Source: Hyphomicrobiales bacterium (GTDB lineage: Bacteria > Pseudomonadota > Alphaproteobacteria > Rhizobiales > Aestuariivirgaceae). From it: a DNA stretch of 64,000 bases. Position 1 is the stretch's first letter; each line of letters starts with the position of its first letter. The stretch is from assembly GCA_025363755.1 (NCBI GenBank), contig JANYLQ010000029.1:310001-374000 (forward strand). Reading direction: 5' to 3'. Both the position numbers and the translations under genes were made by a program. Under the pieces are notes generated by a model. It did no database searches and was not told the DNA's origin. It saw nothing but the letters and a program-made list of their open reading frames with translations. This document shows, piece after piece, positions 58,476 to 64,000 of this stretch.

Positions 58476-59123
58476 ATGCGAATCGTGAAACTCACTTCGG
58501 TTTGCCAATTGGCATTGGTCGCAACGTTATCTGGTTTTATGACAGTGTCGGCATTTGCTGAAGATGCGGCCCAGCCACCTGTGCCACCCAAAGGCCTTGG
58601 GCCGCGTAAAGATGTTAAGCCACCAGCTGCACCTGATGCAGGCGGACAACCAGCTGCTCCTAAGGTTGAAACGATTGCAACCCATGGCCTATGGCAGATA
58701 CAGTGTTCTGAGCTTCCGCCCCCAGCAGCTGGCCAGCCTTCACCGGGCAAATCTTGTGGTATGACGCAGGTTGTTAAAAGCGACAAGAATGAGAATATCG
58801 GCATGTCGCTTATCATCAACCGTGTAAAGCAAGGGGCTAGGAAACAGACGATGATGCGCGCCCTTGTTCCAATTGGGGTTTATTTGCCAACCGGTGTGGC
58901 CATGGAAATTGACGGTGCAGCCCTTGAAGGCCGGATGAGCTTTACCCGCTGTAACCCGCGCGCTTGCGAAGGGTTTGGCGAAGCTTCTGACACCACCATG
59001 AAGAAATTCATGAAAGGGCAATTTGCAACGTTTTACATTTATGATCGCCCCGGCAATGGTTATCCCTTGAAAGTGGCGCTTGAGGGTTTTGCGCAGGGCA
59101 TCGCAGATTTGGATAAAATGTAA
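58476..59123 (+). CDS. IalB-family periplasmic protein
   Basis: A 215-residue secreted protein. The signal peptide ends near AFA (about residue 28), followed by a proline-rich linker (PPVPPKGLGPRKDVKPPAAP) and the invasion-associated locus B domain: HGLWQIQCSE, CGMTQVV, VPIGVYLPTGVAMEIDG and FTRCNPRACEGF with paired cysteines. The family was named in Bartonella invasion but is common in free-living alphaproteobacteria; its role is unknown. AAGGA precedes the ATG. Confidence 0.88.
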   Translation: MRIVKLTSVCQLALVATLSGFMTVSAFAEDAAQPPVPPKGLGPRKDVKPPAAPDAGGQPAAPKVETIATHGLWQIQCSELPPPAAGQPSPGKSCGMTQVVKSDKNENIGMSLIINRVKQGARKQTMMRALVPIGVYLPTGVAMEIDGAALEGRMSFTRCNPRACEGFGEASDTTMKKFMKGQFATFYIYDRPGNGYPLKVALEGFAQGIADLDKM

Positions 59124-59183
59124 CTCTAAAAATAAAATGCCGCACTCACTGGAAGGTTGCGCGCGGTTTGCTTATGTAGAGGC

Positions 59184-60599
59184 ATGAACAAACAATCTGA
59201 TCTATCCGTTTTTGGCGCAGATGCTGCGCAATCGATAATTTCTGACGCCTTGGCACACGCCGATGATGGCGAAATTTTTATCGAACGCCAGCAAAGCGAA
59301 AACCTCGTGTTTGATGACGGTCGCTTGCGGTCTGCCAGTTTTGACGAATCTGAAGGGTTCGGGCTTCGCGCGGTTTCAGGCGAGATGGCCGCTTATGCGC
59401 ATTCGTCTGATTTAAGCATTGAAGCACTTAAGCGGGCCGCGGCCACCGTCAAAACCGCAATGACGGCTGACAAGCCAGCGCATATTGATGTTTCACCTAC
59501 ACATACCAAAACTAGGCTTTATGGCGAAACCAATCCGGTAGAAGCGCAAGGGTTTGCCACGAAGGTCAATCTGCTGGAGACCGTTGATAAATTCACGCGT
59601 GGCCTTGACCCACGCGTGAAGCAAGTTTCGGTTTCCATGGGAACCAGCTGGCAGAAGGTGACGATAGTTCGTGCTGACGGGCAAATTTATAACGACATTC
59701 GCCCCCTCACTCGCTTTGGCGTTTCGGCGGTAACACGCGATAATAAAACGTCAGGCCAAGGCAGTCATGGGTTTGGCGGGCGCGCGCAACCGCTTTCATA
59801 TTTGACAGAAGAAAATTGGCAGGCCGCCGCACGTGAAGCTGTAAGGCAAGCTTTGGTTGGACTTGATGCTGCCCCAGCGCCCGCTGGTGAGATGGATGTT
59901 TTGTTGGGGCCAGGCTGGCCGGGTATTCTGCTTCATGAAGCAATTGGCCATGGTCTTGAGGGTGATTTTAACCGCAAGGGCACCTCGGCATTTGCAGGGC
60001 TTATGGGCCAACGCATCGCTTCGGAAGATGTGACTGTTGTCGATGACGGTACAATTGTTGATCGGCGCGGTTCGATCAGCATTGATGATGAGGGCACTTC
60101 GCCCAATTGCACAACGCTGATTGAGAAAGGCATTCTGGTTGGCTTTATGCAAGACCGGATGAATGCTCGCCTTTCAGGTGTGAAGGCCACGGGCAATGGA
60201 CGCCGCGAATCTTATGCCCATGCACCACTTCCGCGCATGACAAATACGTATATGATGAACGGCAAGCGCAGCCCTGAAGAAATTTTAGCTTCCATGAAGA
60301 AGGGCCTATTTGCAAAGTCATTTGGTGGCGGCCAAGTTGATATCACCTCTGGCAAATTCGTGTTTACGTGCACTGAGGCATATATTGTCGAAGACGGAAA
60401 ATTGATGCAGCCTGTGAAGGGTGCAATATTAATTGGCGCTGGTGCTGAGGCACTCAAGCAAATCTCAATGGTGGGCAATGATATGGCGCTTGATCCCGGC
60501 ATCGGCACATGCGGCAAAGCGGGCCAAGGTGTTCCCGTGGGTGTGGGCCAGCCATCTTTGCGCATCAACAATCTGACCGTGGGTGGTACTGCCACTTAA
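59184..60599 (+). CDS. tldD: Metalloprotease TldD
   Basis: A 471-residue TldD subunit that forms a zinc protease with PmbA/TldE acting on unstructured peptides. The metal site is LLHEAIGHGLEGDFNRKGTS (HExxxH) near residue 252. I chose ATG 59184; the in-frame upstream codon at 59157 adds nine residues of poor fit. The HAD gene follows immediately (TAAATG). Confidence 0.94.
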   Translation: MNKQSDLSVFGADAAQSIISDALAHADDGEIFIERQQSENLVFDDGRLRSASFDESEGFGLRAVSGEMAAYAHSSDLSIEALKRAAATVKTAMTADKPAHIDVSPTHTKTRLYGETNPVEAQGFATKVNLLETVDKFTRGLDPRVKQVSVSMGTSWQKVTIVRADGQIYNDIRPLTRFGVSAVTRDNKTSGQGSHGFGGRAQPLSYLTEENWQAAAREAVRQALVGLDAAPAPAGEMDVLLGPGWPGILLHEAIGHGLEGDFNRKGTSAFAGLMGQRIASEDVTVVDDGTIVDRRGSISIDDEGTSPNCTTLIEKGILVGFMQDRMNARLSGVKATGNGRRESYAHAPLPRMTNTYMMNGKRSPEEILASMKKGLFAKSFGGGQVDITSGKFVFTCTEAYIVEDGKLMQPVKGAILIGAGAEALKQISMVGNDMALDPGIGTCGKAGQGVPVGVGQPSLRINNLTVGGTAT

Positions 60600-61214
60600 A
60601 TGCCGCTTCCACAGCTTGTCATTTTTGATATGGATGATGTGCTGTGTCACTATGATTTGGGCAGGCGCTTGCGGACGCTTGCCGCACTCGCCGATGTATC
60701 AGCGCGTGATGTGCGTGCTGCTGTGTGGGATTCTGGATTTGAAGAGCTGGCCGATGCAGGCGGATATTCTGACCCTGAAATCTATCTCAAAGAGTTTGGG
60801 CAACGTTTAGGTTATCCGATCACACGAGAGCAGTGGATTGAAGCGCGGCGCATTGCCATGACGCCTTCGATCGATGTGTTGGCGTTGGCAAGGAAAATTG
60901 GCGCGCAAACGAGCATCGCGATTTACACAAACAACGGCCCCATCGTGAAAGACAATCTCGATATGCTTTTTCCTGAGGCGGCTGCGGTTTTTAAAGATCG
61001 GTTCTGCTCCTATCAATTCGGCACCAAGAAGCCAGACCCTGAGGCCTTTACGCGGCTTGTGAATCTTGTGGGGCGCGAACCCGCCCAATGCTGGTTTATC
61101 GATGACAAGAAATCAAATGTGCAGGGCGCGCGCATGGCGGGCCTTCGCGGCCATCATTTTGTGAACTATCAAGGTTTGGCTGCAGAGGCAAAAGCGATCG
61201 GATTTGAAATATGA
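60600..61214 (+). CDS. HAD-superfamily phosphatase
   Basis: A 204-residue HAD-IA hydrolase. Motif I is VIFDMDDVLCHYDLGRRL (both aspartates present), motif II is IAIYTNNGP, motif III is QFGTKKPDPEAFTRL and motif IV is CWFIDDKKSNVQGAR. An alpha-helical cap lies between motifs I and II. Substrate unknown. It starts right after the tldD stop and overlaps the MATE gene by four bases, so the three genes are co-transcribed. Confidence 0.86.
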   Translation: MPLPQLVIFDMDDVLCHYDLGRRLRTLAALADVSARDVRAAVWDSGFEELADAGGYSDPEIYLKEFGQRLGYPITREQWIEARRIAMTPSIDVLALARKIGAQTSIAIYTNNGPIVKDNLDMLFPEAAAVFKDRFCSYQFGTKKPDPEAFTRLVNLVGREPAQCWFIDDKKSNVQGARMAGLRGHHFVNYQGLAAEAKAIGFEI

Positions 61215-62548
61215 GTGCACCTTCATACCAAGCAAAATTTTTGCAAGGCTCGATCATGCGTCATATCGTGATTATGACGCTGACCGGTGCCTTTGGCTTG
61301 ATGGCGGTGTTTCTCGTCGATCTGGCTGATTTTTATTTTCTGTCTCAATTGAATGACACGAATGTGACCGCAGCTATCGGATATGCTGGCACAATTGCAT
61401 TCGTCAATTTGAATTTGAGCATCGGTACGGGGATCGCCGCTGCCGCGCTCGTTGCCCGTAATATGGGTATGCGCAACGCGGAACGGGCAAAAGAATATGC
61501 AACGAGTGCATGGTTTTTTACGGTTTTAGTGTCGGCAGCTTACACGCTTTTAGTAGCGATTTTCTTGCCACAAATTTTAACACTTCTTGGCGCTAAGGGT
61601 GAAGCTTTGCATCAAGCGGAAGTCTTTGTGTGGACACTGACACCTGGATTTATTTTTCTGGCGGCGGCACTCAGCTGTTCATTTGCATTGCGCGGAATTG
61701 GAGCGGCGCAACGCTCGATGTATATTACGCTTTCTGCGGCGATCGTTACGTTAATCCTCGATCCCATTTTTATCTTCAAATTCGGGTGGGGTATTCAAGG
61801 GGCTGCGGTGGCCAATGCCATTGCAGATTTTGTGGCATTTCTCTTTGGTATGCATGGGCTAGTGATTGCCAACAAGTTTCTGAATTGGCCGAGCTTTGCC
61901 GGTTTGAAGCGTGATTTTCCCGATATTTGGAAGATTGCTTTTCCAGCGGTGTTAACGCAGCTCGCCACACCTTTCACCATCGCTTACACAACGGCAATTG
62001 TTTCATCTTACGGCGATGAAGCTGTGACGGCCACGGCTTTGATTGGCCGTATCGTTCCTGTTGCTTTTGGTGTGATCTTTTCGCTCTCAGGCTCGGTGGG
62101 GCCGGTTATCGGGCAAAACTTTGGTGCCAAGAATTTTGATCGTGTTCGGCAAGCCCTACGCGATGGCATGGTTTTCGCTGCTGTGTATACGATAATCGTT
62201 TCTTTGGTTATTTTTGCTTTGCGGAACAATATTGCAAATCTCTTTAATGCCACGCCCCGCGCTACTGAACTTGTTGTGTTCTTTGCAACTTATGTGGGCC
62301 TCAGTTGGGCGTTTGCAGGCGCGCAGTTTGTGGCGGCAGCAGCATTTAATAATTTGGGGCGGCCGGGGCTTTCAACCTGGTTCAATTGGGGCAAAGCCAC
62401 ATTGGGCACCATCCCCTTTGCTTGGGTTGGTGCTCATTATTGGGGACCAGAAGGTATTATGGCAGGCACGGCGATTGGCGCGGTGTTTTTTGGTGTCGTA
62501 TCGGTTTGGGCGGCCTTTCGGATTACCAACCAGTTGGAAACGCAATAA
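61211..62548 (+). CDS. MATE-family efflux transporter
   Basis: A 445-residue membrane protein with twelve helices arranged as two six-helix halves. MTLTGAFGLMAVFLVDLADFYFLSQL near the N-terminus and SCSFALRGIGAAQRSMYITL near residue 155, then LSGSVGPVIGQNFGAKNFDR in the second half, follow the MATE pattern. These proteins expel drugs or metabolites with sodium or protons. The substrate is not predictable. Confidence 0.92.
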   Translation: MSAPSYQAKFLQGSIMRHIVIMTLTGAFGLMAVFLVDLADFYFLSQLNDTNVTAAIGYAGTIAFVNLNLSIGTGIAAAALVARNMGMRNAERAKEYATSAWFFTVLVSAAYTLLVAIFLPQILTLLGAKGEALHQAEVFVWTLTPGFIFLAAALSCSFALRGIGAAQRSMYITLSAAIVTLILDPIFIFKFGWGIQGAAVANAIADFVAFLFGMHGLVIANKFLNWPSFAGLKRDFPDIWKIAFPAVLTQLATPFTIAYTTAIVSSYGDEAVTATALIGRIVPVAFGVIFSLSGSVGPVIGQNFGAKNFDRVRQALRDGMVFAAVYTIIVSLVIFALRNNIANLFNATPRATELVVFFATYVGLSWAFAGAQFVAAAAFNNLGRPGLSTWFNWGKATLGTIPFAWVGAHYWGPEGIMAGTAIGAVFFGVVSVWAAFRITNQLETQ

Positions 62549-62553
62549 GTGGC

Positions 62554-62814
62554 TTAGCCCCTGCATAGATTGGCGCGGCGGCGGGTGCTGCTCCGGTCTT
62601 CGAGAGCATTTGCTGCATTCACGTAAAATGGCTGGCTGTAGGCCCAGTTAATTTCTTCACGGGTCACGCCTAAGTCGCGCAGAATATAATCGTCCATCTG
62701 GCTGAGCTGCTTGACAGTGCGGCGAGCCTGAAAATTGTGGATCAACCGCGAAATAATGCCTTCGCCTTCAAGGCTGCCTGAAACGGTGGCTTGGTGGTGT
62801 GCATAGTCGTTCAT
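62554..62814 (-). CDS. DUF1127 (YjiS-like) small protein
   Basis: An 86-residue basic protein with one DUF1127 domain: RRTVKQLSQMDDYILRDLGVTREEI in the middle. Small proteins of this type in alphaproteobacteria are linked to RNA turnover, phosphate/carbon adaptation and motility, and some are regulated by LysR proteins. The N-terminal part is polar and the tail is arginine-rich. It reads divergently from a LysR gene and converges with the MATE gene. Confidence 0.88.
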   Translation of the reverse strand: MNDYAHHQATVSGSLEGEGIISRLIHNFQARRTVKQLSQMDDYILRDLGVTREEINWAYSQPFYVNAANALEDRSSTRRRANLCRG

Positions 62815-62856
62815 GATAGATCTCCGATTTGCAGAATCGTCAAAAACTGCATTTAA

Positions 62857-62881
62857 GATATTGATTTAATTATCTAATATC
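62857..62881. promoter_or_regulatory. Inverted repeat in the DUF1127-LysR intergenic region
   Basis: GATATT at 62857-62862 and AATATC at 62876-62881 are inverted with 13 bases between them. The repeat lies midway between the two divergent genes and is a candidate site for the adjacent LysR regulator. Only six bases per arm are matched. Confidence 0.4.
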
Positions 62882-62938
62882 GTTAGTTGTGGCTACGTTA
62901 TCGCAGATTTCTATTGATCAATCCAACGAATGTGTTAA

Positions 62939-62977
62939 ATGATATCCATTCGAAAATGTGATGGATGGTTTAAATGA
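62939..62977 (+). other. Possible 12-codon leader peptide upstream of the LysR gene
   Basis: ATG at 62939 opens a 12-codon frame ending TGA at 62975-62977, which overlaps the LysR ATG (62974) as ATGA. The stretch before each ATG is similar (GTTAAATGATA and GTTTAAATGATA). It may couple translation, or be chance. Confidence 0.3.
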
Positions 62978-63852
62978 TACCCAACCTTGATGTCGATCAT
63001 TTGAAGACGTTTCTGGCGATTGCCGAGACTGGCAATTTCACTAAGGCAGCAGATGAAGTGAACAAAACTCAGTCTGCGGTTTCGATGCAGATGAAACGGC
63101 TTGAAGAAATGTTGGGCCGCACATTGTTTGAACGCGAGGGGCGCGGCAGTAAATTGTCGGAGGACGGTGCGCGCTTTATAGATCACGCACGGCGCATGGT
63201 GGATTTGAATGATGAGCTGGTATCGGCTTACACAAAGCCAGATTTGAAAGGCACAGTCAGGTTTGGAACATCGGATGATTATACGGATTTCTTTTTGCCG
63301 GAAGTTCTCGGAAAATTTGCGCGCTCGCATCCGCTTGTAACAGTTGAAGTTGAATGTATTGGCAGTGCTATTTTGTTCGAACGCATAAAGCGCGGCGAAA
63401 CAGACTTGGCTTTAGTAACATTGCGCCAGAACGACGATGAGAGCGAAGTGATGCGTAGTGAAAAATTGCGCTGGGTTACGTCTGCCAAGCACAATACACA
63501 TCTGCTGCCGGTGCTTCCTTTGGCGGTTGCAGATAGCGGCTGTGATTGGCGCAGGTTTTCAGAGGACACACTAAACCGATCAAAGCGCCCCTACCGCATT
63601 GCCTATTCCAGTTCTAATCGCGCTGCAATTGATGCTGCTGTTTTGCAGGGTTTGGCAATCGCTACAATGCCCGAAATCTGTGTGCGGCCCGGCATGCGGG
63701 TTTTGACAGAAGCAGAAGGGTTCCCCGCCTTTCACCGCTTCAACATTGGCCTTGTGTCAAAACAGGGTCAGGCAACCCAAAGTGCGCTGGCTTTGGCCAA
63801 TCACATTCGGGATAGCTTTGCGGTGCAGGGTACGCGGATGGCGGCGGAATAA
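62974..63852 (+). CDS. LysR-family transcriptional regulator
   Basis: A 292-residue LTTR. The helix-turn-helix is IAETGNFTKAADEVNKTQSAVSMQMKRLEE (about residues 12-41), followed by an effector domain starting GTVRFGTSDDYTDFFLPEVL. It resembles the LysR protein encoded at 36049 in both regions. It is divergent from the DUF1127 gene and abuts the convergent gene at 63853 without a spacer. The effector and target are unknown. Confidence 0.92.
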   Translation: MIPNLDVDHLKTFLAIAETGNFTKAADEVNKTQSAVSMQMKRLEEMLGRTLFEREGRGSKLSEDGARFIDHARRMVDLNDELVSAYTKPDLKGTVRFGTSDDYTDFFLPEVLGKFARSHPLVTVEVECIGSAILFERIKRGETDLALVTLRQNDDESEVMRSEKLRWVTSAKHNTHLLPVLPLAVADSGCDWRRFSEDTLNRSKRPYRIAYSSSNRAAIDAAVLQGLAIATMPEICVRPGMRVLTEAEGFPAFHRFNIGLVSKQGQATQSALALANHIRDSFAVQGTRMAAE

Positions 63853-64000
63853 CTAGTACGCTGCCGCCTTAAACACGGGCGCAATATCCTGGCCCCAGAC
63901 ATTGTTATAGAGATCAAGCAATTCTTGTGCCTTGGTTTTGTCGCGGGCAACTTCATCATCTAACACATTGAGGAAAGTGGATTCGCTCATGCTGCGCGCG
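63853..64000 (-). CDS. Probable glutamate-cysteine ligase (C-terminal fragment)
   Basis: The last 49 codons of a minus-strand gene that runs off the right edge. The sequence contains TFLNVLDDEVARDKTKAQEL and ends LYNNVWGQDIAPVFKAAAY. The helix followed by a short tryptophan-containing tail resembles the C-terminus of alphaproteobacterial GshA-type glutamate-cysteine ligases, the first enzyme of glutathione synthesis. No catalytic residue lies in this part, so the name is tentative. It converges with the LysR gene. Confidence 0.5.
   Translation of the reverse strand, partial: ARSMSESTFLNVLDDEVARDKTKAQELLDLYNNVWGQDIAPVFKAAAY

Overview
This window is a chromosomal segment of an alphaproteobacterium, most probably of the Hyphomicrobiales (Rhizobiales) or a close relative. 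The evidence is the gene content: split F0 genes with duplicated b and b' subunits, a CcrM GANTC methyltransferase beside mutY-DUF721-dsbA-smc, the ctaC-ctaD-ctaB-coxF-ctaG-ctaE oxidase cluster followed by SURF1 and thrC, an IalB protein, a DUF1127 protein, and two-subunit glycyl-tRNA synthetase. Nearly all of it is core housekeeping sequence. I see no tRNA, rRNA, CRISPR array, prophage, transposase or plasmid gene.

Layout. 1-8.5 kb: the end of an MDR oxidoreductase, then on the minus strand glyS-glyQ, a methyltransferase, a small membrane protein, an S49 peptidase, a TrmN6-like methyltransferase and a di-haem cytochrome c peroxidase, with the polyprenyl diphosphate synthase gene divergent. 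8.5-14.6 kb: a tandem glycine riboswitch followed by gcvT-gcvH-gcvP and an aspartase gene 1 nt behind gcvP. 14.6-17.2 kb: the F0 ATP synthase operon (atpI-atpB-atpE-atpF'-atpF). 17.3-24.8 kb: DUF721-dsbA-smc-HAD facing mutY, and ccrM with a probable CtrA box and three phased GANTC sites upstream. 24.8-28.8 kb: rnhB, a PA0069-type radical SAM gene, an unrecognised 218-residue protein, moaB and a degenerate UDG-like gene. 28.9-34.9 kb: ETF-ubiquinone oxidoreductase, an orphan TadG-like VWA protein, a TPR lipoprotein-like/secreted protein and ispE. 35-36.9 kb: an SbtA-like permease divergent from a LysR regulator. 37.1-42.3 kb: ispH-rnhA, a peroxiredoxin, a DsbD-N-like protein, YqgE, and efp divergent from epmA. 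42.5-45.3 kb: a class III aminotransferase divergent from a GNAT and a 3-hydroxyisobutyrate dehydrogenase-like reductase. 45.3-58.2 kb: a long minus-strand series from ctaC down to an EAL phosphodiesterase. 58.5-64 kb: IalB, tldD, a HAD phosphatase, a MATE transporter, DUF1127 facing away from a second LysR regulator, and a C-terminal fragment that looks like glutamate-cysteine ligase.

How the parts work together. The gcv cluster makes the glycine cleavage system, and its leader senses glycine; a stem that would cover the gcvT Shine-Dalgarno competes with aptamer 2, so control is probably at translation. The cta cluster encodes all three core aa3-type oxidase subunits plus haem O synthase, copper delivery (CtaG) and SURF1, with a 48-codon CoxF-like gene hidden between ctaB and ctaG. 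EF-P and its lysine-modifying ligase EpmA are divergent neighbours, but the partner aminomutase EpmB is not here. The CtrA and CcrM signals tie this segment to the alphaproteobacterial cell-cycle circuit.

The most interesting non-coding signals are the ccrM control region, the glycine riboswitch expression platform, two perfect dyads upstream of the cytochrome c peroxidase gene, a TTAA-N7-TTAA site upstream of the TadG-like gene, and four palindromic repeat elements, three of them in gaps between convergent genes. No clearly new multi-gene system was found. The 218-residue protein at 26835-27491 and the degenerate UDG-like gene near it are the least explained proteins.
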